Origin: Micavibrio sp. UBA2638 | GTDB lineage: Bacteria > Pseudomonadota > Alphaproteobacteria > Micavibrionales > Micavibrionaceae | DNA length: 28,410 bases | Direction: 5' to 3' | Assembly (NCBI GenBank): GCA_002359735.1 | Contig: DENS01000004.1 | Span: 36,900 to 65,309 of the forward strand | Shown: positions 1 through 7,617 of the stretch, in pieces | Position numbering within the stretch: position 1 is the first letter of the stretch | Layout: every line of letters begins with the position of its first letter | Program-made: the position numbers and the translations under genes | The notes under the pieces: model-generated | Database searches by the model: none | What the model was told of the DNA's origin: nothing | The model's input: only the letters and a program-made list of their open reading frames with translations

Positions 1-1873
1 CGCCGCTGATCGGCAGCCCCTGAATAACCGCGGGCAAATACCCGTTATTCACGGTTCCGCTGACATCCATATTAATTTCTTCAATGGCCAGATCTTTCTT
101 GGTTGGAAAGTCCAGCTTCACCCGCATTTTTGTGTCGCCGCGCACTTGCCCGATATCAAAATCCAGCGCATCTTTCAGATCAATCGGTTCGGTCATTAAA
201 TAGGTGAAGATTTTGTCCAGACCACCCTCAAGACTGATATCCATGGCCACGCTGCCTTTGCCTTCGGCCACAACCTCTTCAAAGCCCAAATCCGCCGACA
301 CTATGGTCATTCCGCCCATTTCAGCCCGATCGATTTTAATATCAATGCGGTCTTTTTCCAAATCAAACACGCCGCTGCCTGTGGCATTGGTCAGGGCGGG
401 CAGCGGATTGCGGTAATCCATATTCATGGCCGTAAAGCCGAAATTCGCCACCAGATCGGCGATATCAACATCCCATCCGCCATCCTCCAGCGGCGCGGCC
501 ATCACGCTGGCCTGCGCCTTCAGGCCGGTTAAATCACCGCCGCCCATTTTATCCACGATCCATTCCTGCGATGAATCCCCCTCCAGCGCGGCGGGCCATA
601 ACGGCTCAATCGCCGATTGCGGCATATCATCAATCGATAGCGTTACCGGGCCACTATAGGCGCCTGTCATGCCCTCTTGCTCATCGGTATCGGCGGAAAT
701 ATCTGCCTGCCCGCGAAAGGTCACGCCTTTGGCGGTCAGGGCAAAATCATCCACACTCATCTTTTCCTGCGGCCCGGTCACATAATCAAACGATACGGCA
801 AAATTACTATACGGCACAGGAACCGGCGCCAAATCTTCAAAAAACAGGGCCCCATCAACAGAAGATATCGTCCCGCCCAAACGACGCAGGTCAAAATTCT
901 CACCCAGCTCAACATCCAATGTCGCATTCAGCAGAATGTCCTGTTCATTCAAGATTTCCAACCCGTCGATCTTGCCGGAAAATATGCGCAAATCCAGGTT
1001 TTCAATGGTGGTAACGGCCTCGGCCTTGCGCGCCTCACGGTCCAGTAACAATTCGGCCTGAAAATGCGATGGCTTATCCTTTACATCTGGCAAATCCAGT
1101 TCAAGGATGGATTTCAGGCCCTTTGGGTCTTTTTCAAAGGTGATATCAAATCCGGGGAAATACCATGACGCGCCAAATTTATAATCTTCAACCATGACCT
1201 GCGCATCCAAGATCTGCAAGGTGCGCAAACTGGCCAGCGGGGAATCCTGTTTATTGGCGGGGCCGCCGTCCTCTATCAAGTCCAAAATACCATCAATCAG
1301 GTCCTTTTGCTCATCGGCTTGCTCGCGCACTTTTTCGCTGACAACGGTATCCGATGTCCCCAACCCAAAATCAATGTCATTATTTTCGGACCGAATAATC
1401 CGCACAGACGGGCGCGTAATAATCAAAGACAGCGGCTCAATAATCCCCAGCAGCAATTTCGCCTTGGACAGGCTCAGCGCGACTTCGTCCACAGACAAAA
1501 TTTCCTGCCCGTCCGCATCAGCAATTTGCCCGCCTTGTACCCCCAACAGCAACGGCCCCTTCAAATCAGGCCAGTATAGCGCCGATTTTTCAATAGAGGC
1601 GTAAATGCCGCTATCACGGTCATGCAAAGCACTTTCAACATAATCATTGGCAAAACTGATATCCACGGGCCCGCTTTTCAGGCGCCAAACCAACAATCCG
1701 GCGATGATGGCCACAATCAACAAACAAACCGCAATGCTCTCGCCAATCACCAGTGTCAGGCGGGGAATGCGTATCATGCTTCGCCATTTCGACGGTCGAT
1801 GCGGCTTGCCTTTCGCCGTAGCTTCTGGTGCCTTACTCTGATCTGAAAGTGATGATTTGTCTTTATCTGCCAC
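1..1873 (-). CDS. AsmA/YhdP-like DUF3971 envelope protein (partial, C-terminus outside window)
   Basis: The reading frame is open from a GTG at 1873 to the window edge, giving 624 codons with the C-terminus missing. Residues about 1-40 are polar and basic. A single hydrophobic segment follows at about 44-64, then a long region of alternating beta-strand character with many short hydrophobic-polar repeats. A block near residues 405-450 containing PLWPAAL and EWIVDKMGGGDL resembles the DUF3971 region of YhdP/AsmA-like proteins. Members of that group are inner-membrane-anchored periplasmic proteins linked to lipid transport toward the outer membrane. The exact role here is inferred. The start is uncertain: an ATG at 1777 (residue 33, just before the membrane segment) is the alternative, and neither start has a clear Shine-Dalgarno. 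It is divergent from bcp across a 212-base gap. Confidence 0.7.
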   Translation of the reverse strand, partial: MADKDKSSLSDQSKAPEATAKGKPHRPSKWRSMIRIPRLTLVIGESIAVCLLIVAIIAGLLVWRLKSGPVDISFANDYVESALHDRDSGIYASIEKSALYWPDLKGPLLLGVQGGQIADADGQEILSVDEVALSLSKAKLLLGIIEPLSLIITRPSVRIIRSENNDIDFGLGTSDTVVSEKVREQADEQKDLIDGILDLIEDGGPANKQDSPLASLRTLQILDAQVMVEDYKFGASWYFPGFDITFEKDPKGLKSILELDLPDVKDKPSHFQAELLLDREARKAEAVTTIENLDLRIFSGKIDGLEILNEQDILLNATLDVELGENFDLRRLGGTISSVDGALFFEDLAPVPVPYSNFAVSFDYVTGPQEKMSVDDFALTAKGVTFRGQADISADTDEQEGMTGAYSGPVTLSIDDMPQSAIEPLWPAALEGDSSQEWIVDKMGGGDLTGLKAQASVMAAPLEDGGWDVDIADLVANFGFTAMNMDYRNPLPALTNATGSGVFDLEKDRIDIKIDRAEMGGMTIVSADLGFEEVVAEGKGSVAMDISLEGGLDKIFTYLMTEPIDLKDALDFDIGQVRGDTKMRVKLDFPTKKDLAIEEINMDVSGTVNNGYLPAVIQGLPISG

Positions 1874-2085
1874 GGTTTTTGATAAATTCTAATTCTATAT
1901 ATGCATTCATTATTCTGTTCATGAACCTTTAACAATAAAGCCTTTTGCCATTGCACAGAAACAGAAATTTTAAAAAAGATGACATTTTTCCGGCAAAACT
2001 GGAACCATGGAGCCGACAATGTTATTTTAAACACGGGCTCTTTAAGTAAGGGCCGCGCGCAACAAAACCAAAGGACCACAAGACT

Positions 2086-2574
2086 ATGAGCCAGCTCAAT
2101 ATAGGTGATAAGGCCCCGGAATTCAGATTACCCGCCGATAACGGTCAGGAAATATCGACCACGGGCCTGAAAGGCCGGATGAGCATTTTGTATTTTTACC
2201 CGAAGGATAACACCCCGGGATGCACGGCGCAGGCCTGCGGGTTTCGTGACAAACTTGATGACTTTAATCAACTAAAGGCCAATATCGTTGGCATCTCGAA
2301 AGACAGCATCAAAAAACATGAAAATTTCAAGGCCAAGCACGGGCTGAATTTCCCTCTGGCATCCGATGAAAACAGTGATGTTTGTGAACGCTATGGCGTA
2401 TGGAAAGAAAAATCAATGTACGGCAAAACATTTATGGGGATCGAGCGTACGACATTCCTGCTGGATGAAGAGGGGCATATTGTCCAGATCTGGCGCAAGG
2501 TCAAGGTCAAAGACCATATCGACGAGCTGCACAGCGCCTTAAAGCAGCATACAAAAAGCAAACCGGCCGAATAA
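2086..2574 (+). CDS. bcp: Thioredoxin-dependent peroxiredoxin, Bcp/PrxQ family
   Basis: The 162-residue product is full length for the Bcp/PrxQ family, which reduces hydrogen peroxide and organic peroxides in the cytoplasm using thioredoxin. The thioredoxin-like fold starts with GDKAPEFRLP. The peroxidatic cysteine is C46 in the signature DNTPGCTAQACGFRD, and C51, five residues on, is the typical PrxQ resolving cysteine. A further cysteine lies in SDVCERYGVW. The family motif ERTTFLLDEEG is present later. An AAAGGA Shine-Dalgarno-like element lies about ten bases before the ATG. The gene stands alone between a divergent envelope gene and a convergent hydrolase gene. I see no OxyR-type site I can defend. 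Confidence 0.93.
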   Translation: MSQLNIGDKAPEFRLPADNGQEISTTGLKGRMSILYFYPKDNTPGCTAQACGFRDKLDDFNQLKANIVGISKDSIKKHENFKAKHGLNFPLASDENSDVCERYGVWKEKSMYGKTFMGIERTTFLLDEEGHIVQIWRKVKVKDHIDELHSALKQHTKSKPAE

Positions 2575-2618
2575 TGCCCGCAAATAAAAATCTGAGGCTA
2601 AACGGCGAATGCCCCAGC

Positions 2619-2678
2619 CCCAGAGATAACAAACCCAGAGATAACTAACCCAGAGATAACAACCCCTGAAATAACAAA
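2619..2678. repeat. Four tandem 15-bp repeats between convergent genes
   Basis: Four head-to-tail 15-base units occupy 2619-2633, 2634-2648, 2649-2663 and 2664-2678. The core is CCCAGAGATAAC followed by a variable AAA, TAA or AAC. The first three units are identical over 12 bases. The fourth is diverged (CCCTGAAATAAC). The array lies after bcp and before the hydrolase terminator. It has no open coding frame. Slipped-strand duplication is the simplest origin. Confidence 0.85.
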
Positions 2679-2680
2679 GG

Positions 2681-2702
2681 AAAATCCGGGCACAAACCCG
2701 GA
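2681..2702 (-). terminator. Candidate Rho-independent terminator of the alpha/beta hydrolase gene
   Basis: TCCGGG (2685-2690) and CCCGGA (2697-2702) form a perfect 6-bp stem around a 6-base loop. Read on the minus strand it is followed by ATTTTCCTTTG, a modest U-rich tract. It starts ten bases after the hydrolase stop codon. The short stem and broken U-run keep confidence moderate. Confidence 0.5.
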
Positions 2703-2711
2703 ATTAAAAAG

Positions 2712-3386
2712 CTAAGCGGCCATAGTCTCGCTGACATCAACCTGTAAACCGGCCTGCGCCTTGTTCAAATGGTCGTGGATATTATGACTCATCATATCCG
2801 TATAACCATGGAAGAAATGGTTCGCATCCGGAATAACGCGGTAATCAATAGAAATGCCTTTTTGCATTTGCACCTTGTCCACGAATTTTTCAACGGTTGG
2901 TTCCTGAACCACGTCATCACGGCCACCCTGCAAAACCAGACCCGATGTCGGGCAAGGGGCCAAAAAGCTGAAATCATACATATTCGCAGGCGGAGCCACA
3001 GACACAAACCCCTGAATTTCAGGGCGGCGCATCAATAACTGCATACCAATCCAGGCACCAAATGAAAAACCGCCAACCCACACATAAGGGGCGTTCTGAT
3101 TAATTTCCTGCATCCAGTCAAGAGCCGCAGCAGCATCGCTCAACTCCCCCTCACCGCGGTCAAACATACCTTGTGAACGGCCAACACCGCGAAAATTAAA
3201 ACGCAATGTAGAAAAACCGCGCTCAACAAAGTTCTGGAACATTGTATAGGTGATTTTATTATTCATTGTGCCGCCATGTTCGGGGCTGGGGTGTAAAATC
3301 AACGCCAACGGGGCGTTTTTGACTTTAGAATGAGAATAGCGACCTTCTAAGCGGCCAACGGGGCCATTAAAAATAATCTCTGGCAT
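2712..3386 (-). CDS. Alpha/beta hydrolase (COG2945-like)
   Basis: The product is 224 residues and looks like a small cytosolic alpha/beta hydrolase of the COG2945 type common in Proteobacteria. Its substrate is unknown. The nucleophile elbow is GFSFG with S108. The likely acid is D157 in GGRDDVV and the likely base is H190 in DANHFFHG. HPSPEHGG near residue 32 would form the oxyanion region. The start at 3386 is chosen because it gives the family N-terminus MPEIIFNGPVGRLEGRY and has a near-perfect GAAGGAG Shine-Dalgarno seven bases upstream. The frame stays open back to 3482, but that extension is not family-like. It is convergent with bcp, and a candidate terminator follows directly. Confidence 0.87.
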   Translation of the reverse strand: MPEIIFNGPVGRLEGRYSHSKVKNAPLALILHPSPEHGGTMNNKITYTMFQNFVERGFSTLRFNFRGVGRSQGMFDRGEGELSDAAAALDWMQEINQNAPYVWVGGFSFGAWIGMQLLMRRPEIQGFVSVAPPANMYDFSFLAPCPTSGLVLQGGRDDVVQEPTVEKFVDKVQMQKGISIDYRVIPDANHFFHGYTDMMSHNIHDHLNKAQAGLQVDVSETMAA

Positions 3387-3581
3387 AGATACTCCTTCAT
3401 ACGGGTATAGCTTATGTCCTGCACAAACTATTGATTTACCATAAGAAAATAATATGTCTTTTCCTAGGTGTTGCTTCATCATGGGTATAGAGAAGTTACA
3501 GGAATATGTCCAGAAATTTATGCTAAGGCACTGAAATCATTGTGGATGAAAAAAATAATGCGCAAAGGGATACGCTTATAT

Positions 3582-3610
3582 TAGACAATTCAAATTTAAG
3601 GCTTTACAAT
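3582..3610 (+). promoter_or_regulatory. Candidate sigma70-type promoter of the iscR-like gene
   Basis: TAGACA (3582-3587) and TACAAT (3605-3610) are separated by exactly 17 bases. They lie about 80 bases upstream of the chosen ATG in an AT-rich stretch. This predicts transcription starting near 3617. An autoregulatory IscR site would be expected close by, but I cannot define one by eye. Confidence 0.35.
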
Positions 3611-3691
3611 ATAGGAAAACACATTAAATACAATATAAAGACATCCGGCCGTATATCCAGCGAGCCGGAACACTATAAAAAGGATACGGAC

Positions 3692-4111
3692 ATGACGAAA
3701 ACACTGAAGCTAACCACCAGAGGGCGTTACGCATTAATGGCGATGATTGAACTTGGCAACCGCAGCCAAGCAAATCCCGCCCCGTTAGTGGAAGTCGCAG
3801 AACGGGCCAATATATCACTTTCCTATCTGGAACAACTGATCGCCGGCCTGCGTAAACACGGTCTGGTCAGAAGCTACCGCGGCCCCGGGGGCGGTTACGC
3901 CCTGGCAAAACAGGCAACCGAGATTACGATTCCTGCAATTTTAATGGCGGCGGAGGACAGCACACCCGCCAAACGCAAAACCCAAAAATCTGGCAAGAAA
4001 ACCACAAACTGTGAATACACGGATAACCTGTGGGACTTTATTGGCCAGAATTTGTACAAATCATTGCAAGATACCACCTTACAGGATGTTCTGGACAAAA
4101 ACCTGACATAG
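3692..4111 (+). CDS. iscR: Rrf2-family regulator, IscR-like with one cysteine
   Basis: The 139-residue protein has an N-terminal winged helix typical of Rrf2/IscR. It carries TTRGRYALMAMIEL, then the recognition region ISLSYLEQLIAGLRKHGLV and the wing RGPGGGYAL. IscR senses Fe-S status and controls Fe-S assembly genes. E. coli IscR binds its cluster with three cysteines; here only C107 is present, in NCEYTDNLW, where the third cysteine would align. A single-cysteine IscR is known from Rhodobacter sphaeroides, so this may still be a sensor. The ATG at 3692 is preferred over an in-frame upstream start at 3542 because AAGGA lies about seven bases upstream and the family N-terminus begins there. 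The next gene encodes cysteine desulfurase, which supports the IscR call. No sufBCD genes follow. Confidence 0.82.
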   Translation: MTKTLKLTTRGRYALMAMIELGNRSQANPAPLVEVAERANISLSYLEQLIAGLRKHGLVRSYRGPGGGYALAKQATEITIPAILMAAEDSTPAKRKTQKSGKKTTNCEYTDNLWDFIGQNLYKSLQDTTLQDVLDKNLT

Positions 4112-4178
4112 AACGCCCGGAACAAAAGACGCGATAAAAATATTGAATTGCAGCGCTGAAAAGCGCACACTGCGCGGC

Positions 4179-5285
4179 ATGTTGAATACAATCTATCTGG
4201 ATTATAATGCCACGGCGCCCATGCGCCCGGACGTACAGGATCTGATGACCCCTTTGCTCGGGCAGCCCCTGAACGCGTCCTCCGTACACGCCTATGGCCG
4301 CGAAGGCAAACGCCTGATTGATACCGCGCGCCGCCAGGTGGCCGCCCTGACCGGCGCCGATGCCAACAACGTTATTTTCAATTCCGGCGCCACCGAAGGC
4401 GGCAATACGGTCCTAAAGCATTTTTCCGCGCAAAAAGTGGCCGTATCGGCCATGGACCACCCGTCGGTACGGCAGGCGCGGCAGGACGCCATTCTTTTGC
4501 CCGTCACCCCTGGGGGCGAAATAGACTTAAACACGGCCGAGGCATTAATAAAAGACCATAAACCCGCGCTGGTGTCCTGTCAGGCCGTCAACAGCGAAAC
4601 CGGCATCATTCAGCCCATTGCGAAGCTATCCCAAATCGCACGTGCAAACGGCGCTTACTTCCATAGCGATGCCGTACAGGCCGCGGGGCGCATTCCTTTG
4701 AACATGATGGAACTTGGCCTGGACTTCCTGACCCTGTCCGCCCATAAAATTGGCGGGCCGCAGGGCGTGGGCGCATTGGTACTGGGCCTGTGCGGGGAAA
4801 CCCCAACCTTGCTGGATGGCGGGGGGCAGGAAAAAAAAGCACGCGCCGGCACCGAAAACGTGGCCGGAATTGCGGGCTTTGGCCTTGCTGCGGAACTGGC
4901 GCTGGCCGATTTATCTGCCGCCACGCTTGATGCGCGCCAAGCCCTGCGCGATGATATGGAGGCCCAAATTCAGGCGATTATACCCAATGTAAACATTTAC
5001 GGCCGCGATCAGGACGCCCGCCGCGTTTACAACACCAGTTTCTTTTCTGTGCCGGGCGCATCGTCGCAAACATTGTTGATGGCGTTTGACCTGGAAGGAA
5101 TCTGCGTGTCCAACGGCTCGGCCTGTTCATCCGGCACAGTCCAGCCCAGCGCCACGCTCAAGGCCATGGGCGCAAGCGACGAAGACGCCATGGCGGCCTT
5201 GCGCGTTTCAATCGGCTGGAACACCACGCAGGCCGATATCGACGCCTTTTTAGAGGCCCTGAAAAAAATTACAGCGCGCCTGTAA
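4179..5285 (+). CDS. Cysteine desulfurase (NifS/IscS family)
   Basis: The product is a 368-residue PLP-dependent class V aminotransferase-fold enzyme. It would convert cysteine to alanine and pass persulfide sulfur to Fe-S scaffolds or tRNA-thiolating enzymes. The N-terminus IYLDYNATAPMRP is diagnostic. The PLP lysine is K190 in LSAHKIGGPQG, the cofactor histidine lies in AMDHPSVRQA, and the catalytic cysteine is C316 in NGSACSSGTVQPS. The ATG at 4179 is chosen because the family starts right before the YLDYNAT motif; a TTG at 4143 would add 12 unlikely residues. No clear Shine-Dalgarno is visible at either. It follows the IscR-like gene by 67 bases in the same direction. MnmA, a usual sulfur acceptor, is encoded about 1 kb downstream. 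Confidence 0.9.
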   Translation: MLNTIYLDYNATAPMRPDVQDLMTPLLGQPLNASSVHAYGREGKRLIDTARRQVAALTGADANNVIFNSGATEGGNTVLKHFSAQKVAVSAMDHPSVRQARQDAILLPVTPGGEIDLNTAEALIKDHKPALVSCQAVNSETGIIQPIAKLSQIARANGAYFHSDAVQAAGRIPLNMMELGLDFLTLSAHKIGGPQGVGALVLGLCGETPTLLDGGGQEKKARAGTENVAGIAGFGLAAELALADLSAATLDARQALRDDMEAQIQAIIPNVNIYGRDQDARRVYNTSFFSVPGASSQTLLMAFDLEGICVSNGSACSSGTVQPSATLKAMGASDEDAMAALRVSIGWNTTQADIDAFLEALKKITARL

Positions 5286-5419
5286 ATATAATTCACTTGC
5301 ATTTAAAATATGACATGTAAAATGTAAGCCCTTAAAAGCCGGGCATGCTAACGAACTAAAATCCCCCCTCCCCCTTGGTCGAACGGCCTCTAGTTGCGCT
5401 TCCTGTCAATCAGATGTTT

Positions 5420-5869
5420 TCAGATATGTTTTTTCATGCCGATATGGCTGTCTGTGAAGCCTAAATTCAGATAAAATCTGTGTGCATCTTCGCGTGTTTT
5501 ATCTGTTGTAAGCTGAATGATGCTGCATCCATCCTGCTTTGCTATGCCTTCTACGAAAGCCATAAATTTTTGACCAATACCTTTTCCCCTGTAATCACGA
5601 TGAACATGAACACTTTCAATTTGTGCCCGTTTGCTGCCAGATCGGTTGATATGCGCGATAAGGGTATACTGCATTGTACCGATCACCTTGCCCTGATCTT
5701 CAATCACATACAGCCGGTTATTCGGATCTTTTTCTATATCCGCAAAGGCTTTGACGTAAATATCATCAACCGGATCGCTCAAAATTTCTCTTGTGGAGCC
5801 AAGACCATCATCACAGTACAGTTCGATAATACAGGGTAAATCATCTTTTTTGGCTTCTCTATATTTCAT
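5420..5869 (-). CDS. GNAT family N-acetyltransferase
   Basis: The 149-residue protein begins with the GNAT-type MKYREAKKDDLPCIIEL. The acetyl-CoA pyrophosphate-binding motif is RDYRGKGIG (residues 91-99), followed by the helix QKFMAFVEGIAK. A late HRFYLNLGF matches the usual ARRFYEKLGF motif. The acceptor substrate cannot be told from sequence. The ATG at 5869 lacks a Shine-Dalgarno. A strong AAGGAG-led seven-codon reading frame lies in the same frame just upstream and ends 15 bases before this ATG (separate entry), so reinitiation is possible. It sits alone, opposite to the iscR-desulfurase pair and mnmA. Confidence 0.85.
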   Translation of the reverse strand: MKYREAKKDDLPCIIELYCDDGLGSTREILSDPVDDIYVKAFADIEKDPNNRLYVIEDQGKVIGTMQYTLIAHINRSGSKRAQIESVHVHRDYRGKGIGQKFMAFVEGIAKQDGCSIIQLTTDKTREDAHRFYLNLGFTDSHIGMKKHI

Positions 5870-6275
5870 GCCGTATAGAATATATCATGCTTTGATTTTG
5901 ACAAGCATATCCTGTCTCCTTGCAAAAAAAGTGAAAAACTCCACTCTAGATAATAATCACCGCCATAACAGAGCGCGTCTAAGAGCATAGGCGGCTTGTC
6001 TTATTTTCAATAAAAACCACTATACTGGACAAAATAGGAATTTTTTCATATACTGCCTTGCATGAAAGTGATGCAAAACACAGTGATAAAACCGGCAAAA
6101 ACAAAAACGGCGCAACCCGGCATTTGGGCGCGTATGGCTCATGCCGCCTCATACGCACCCCCCATAATCACCAGCCCCCCACCCCCTGTAAAATGACGAA
6201 CGAACTGACGAAGCTGAATTTACAAAGTATATCAAGGCATTACGCGGCAAAATCACACAGAAACGCGCGAAAACC
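5870..6275. other. Non-coding stretch between the GNAT gene and mnmA
   Basis: There is no convincing gene here. The mnmA frame happens to stay open from 6058, but the extra N-terminal 85 residues are low-quality and the MnmA family does not need them. The left end holds the leader of the GNAT gene on the minus strand. The right end runs into the mnmA promoter. Several short AT-rich tracts occur near 6000-6060, but I could not assign them. Confidence 0.5.
5885..5921 (-). other. Upstream mini-ORF with strong RBS before the GNAT gene
   Basis: On the minus strand an AAGGAG element (5921-5916) is followed after seven bases by ATG at 5908 and seven codons, MLVKIKA, ending in TGA at 5887-5885. The mini-ORF is in the same frame as the GNAT gene, whose ATG lies 15 bases after this stop. 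It could be a translated leader, or a longer N-terminus broken by a stop codon. This rests on the sequence only. Confidence 0.35.
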
Positions 6276-6304
6276 TTGCATTTTTCCGGCACAAACCCTA
6301 TATT
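6276..6304 (+). promoter_or_regulatory. Candidate mnmA promoter (TTGCAT-17-TATATT)
   Basis: TTGCAT (6276-6281) and TATATT (6299-6304) are 17 bases apart. Only eight bases separate the -10 element from the mnmA ATG at 6313. The predicted transcription start therefore falls on or next to the start codon. No Shine-Dalgarno is present, so a leaderless mRNA is possible. Confidence 0.5.
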
Positions 6305-6312
6305 CCCTGCCC

Positions 6313-7473
6313 ATGACAAACAATACGCCCATCAATAGCCTTGGCATCGCCAAAGCCCCGAAAGACACCCGCGTTGTGGTGGCGATGTCGGGCGGCGTGG
6401 ATTCTTCAGTTGCGGCGGCATTATTGCATGAGGAAGGCTACGACGTTGTCGGGGTTACGCTCCAGCTTTACGATTATGGCGCGGCCGTTGCCAAATCCAA
6501 AACCTGCTGCGCGGGCCAGGATATATATGATGCCCGCCGCGTTGCAGAGGAACGGGGCTTTCCACATTATGTATTGAACTATGAAAGCAAATTTCGCGAA
6601 AGCGTGGTTGATGATTTCGCCGACAGCTATATGCGCGGGGAAACCCCCATCCCCTGCGTTCAATGTAACCAGAGCGTCAAATTCCGTGACCTGCTGAAGG
6701 TTGCGCATGATCTGGGCGCCGATTGCATGGCAACCGGTCATTATATCCAACGTAAGGAAACCGGCGATAAGGGGTACCCGGAGCTGCACCGCGCCGTTGA
6801 TCCGTTCAAGGATCAAAGCTATTTCCTGTTTGCCACCACTCAGGAACAACTTGATTTTCTGCGTTTTCCGCTGGGCGGCTGGACCAAAGACATCACCCGC
6901 GGCCATGCGGACCGTCTGGGCCTGCTAAACGCCGATAAGCCGGACAGTCAGGATATCTGTTTCGTGCCGGGCGGTGATTACGCCTCCGTGGTAAAAAAAA
7001 TTCGCCCTGAGGCCGAAAATCCCGGCGATATCGTTGATCAGAACGGCACGGTTCTGGGGCGCCATAAAGGAATTATTCATTATACTATCGGCCAGCGCCG
7101 CGGCATTGGCATTGGCGGCGGGGTCAGCGAGAACAACGCCCCGTTTTTTGTAATTGGCGTTGATGCCGCCCGGAACGAGGTCATTGTCGGCCCGAAAGAG
7201 GCGCTGGCGCGTGATGTGATCTTCGTTAAAAACTGCAACTGGTTAATGCCGGAACTGACAGAAGGCATCAATATCGATTTGAAATTCCGGTCAATGATGA
7301 AACCGGTCAAGGCCACATTGAAAACAGGGGCCGATAACACGGCGCAAATTCTGCTGGCCGATCCGCAATACGGCATTGCCCCGGGGCAGGCCGCCGTTGC
7401 CTATCTTGGGGAGCGGGTCATCGGGGGCGGCTGGATCACCGGCACTGACAACACGGCATCTGCCGCGGCCTGA
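6313..7473 (+). CDS. mnmA: tRNA-specific 2-thiouridylase MnmA
   Basis: The 386-residue enzyme adenylates and thiolates U34 of tRNA-Lys, -Glu and -Gln in the cytoplasm, using sulfur relayed from a cysteine desulfurase. The ATP PP-loop is SGGVDSS (residues 26-32). The two catalytic cysteines expected for MnmA are C118 in CVQCNQSVKF and C216 in SQDICFV. Conserved ATGHY, DQSYFLF and GQRRGIGIGGG blocks are present, and length is normal for the family. The ATG at 6313 is chosen because the PP-loop begins about 25 residues later and a good promoter ends just upstream; the frame is open further back without family similarity. The desulfurase encoded at 4179-5285 is a plausible sulfur donor. Confidence 0.93.
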   Translation: MTNNTPINSLGIAKAPKDTRVVVAMSGGVDSSVAAALLHEEGYDVVGVTLQLYDYGAAVAKSKTCCAGQDIYDARRVAEERGFPHYVLNYESKFRESVVDDFADSYMRGETPIPCVQCNQSVKFRDLLKVAHDLGADCMATGHYIQRKETGDKGYPELHRAVDPFKDQSYFLFATTQEQLDFLRFPLGGWTKDITRGHADRLGLLNADKPDSQDICFVPGGDYASVVKKIRPEAENPGDIVDQNGTVLGRHKGIIHYTIGQRRGIGIGGGVSENNAPFFVIGVDAARNEVIVGPKEALARDVIFVKNCNWLMPELTEGINIDLKFRSMMKPVKATLKTGADNTAQILLADPQYGIAPGQAAVAYLGERVIGGGWITGTDNTASAAA

Positions 7474-7515
7474 TTCATCAGATCAGGAGGTGGAAAATCC
7501 GCCCATGGCTCATCC

Positions 7516-7556
7516 GGCGCTAAGGGGCATAAAAAACCCCCGCCCCATCTTTCCTT
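7516..7556 (+). terminator. Weak terminator-like hairpin after mnmA
   Basis: GGGG (7524-7527) can pair with CCCC (7537-7540), extended by GGCG (7516-7519) with CGCC (7541-7544) across a four-base bulge. The loop is A-rich, and a T-rich but interrupted tract follows. It separates mnmA from cydA but is imperfect. Confidence 0.3.
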
Positions 7557-7571
7557 TTGAAAAAAGTGTCC

Positions 7572-7577
7572 TATAAT
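7572..7577 (+). promoter_or_regulatory. Candidate -10 element of the cydAB operon
   Basis: A perfect TATAAT lies 40 bases before the cydA ATG. No convincing -35 hexamer sits 16-18 bases upstream, so the promoter may depend on an activator. No FNR-type TTGAT-N4-ATCAA box is visible. Confidence 0.3.
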
Positions 7578-7617
7578 CTATTCCACTTAAAAATCGAAAA
7601 AGGGGGCTAAAATTCCC

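Noticed and set aside
204..1846. Several plus-strand open frames over the left edge
   Set aside because: They lie opposite the long AsmA/YhdP-like minus-strand frame, are short, and have low-complexity basic or proline-rich translations. They are shadows.
1917..1926. GTTCATGAAC palindrome, considered as a LexA-type site
   Set aside because: Alphaproteobacterial LexA sites are GTTC-N7-GTTC direct repeats. No second half at that spacing is present, and the neighbouring genes are not SOS genes. Likely chance.
3542..3691. N-terminal extension of the IscR-like gene from an upstream start
   Set aside because: The extra 50 residues are not family-like and cover the promoter candidate. The ATG at 3692 has a good ribosome site.
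6058..6312. N-terminal extension of MnmA by 85 residues
   Set aside because: It would include the promoter, has no MnmA similarity, and composition is unlike the rest of the protein.
7505..7576. 23-codon frame with an AGGAGG upstream between mnmA and cydA
   Set aside because: The AGGAGG is about 14 bases from the ATG, the frame runs through the terminator-like hairpin, and the translation has no recognisable feature. Not supported as a gene.
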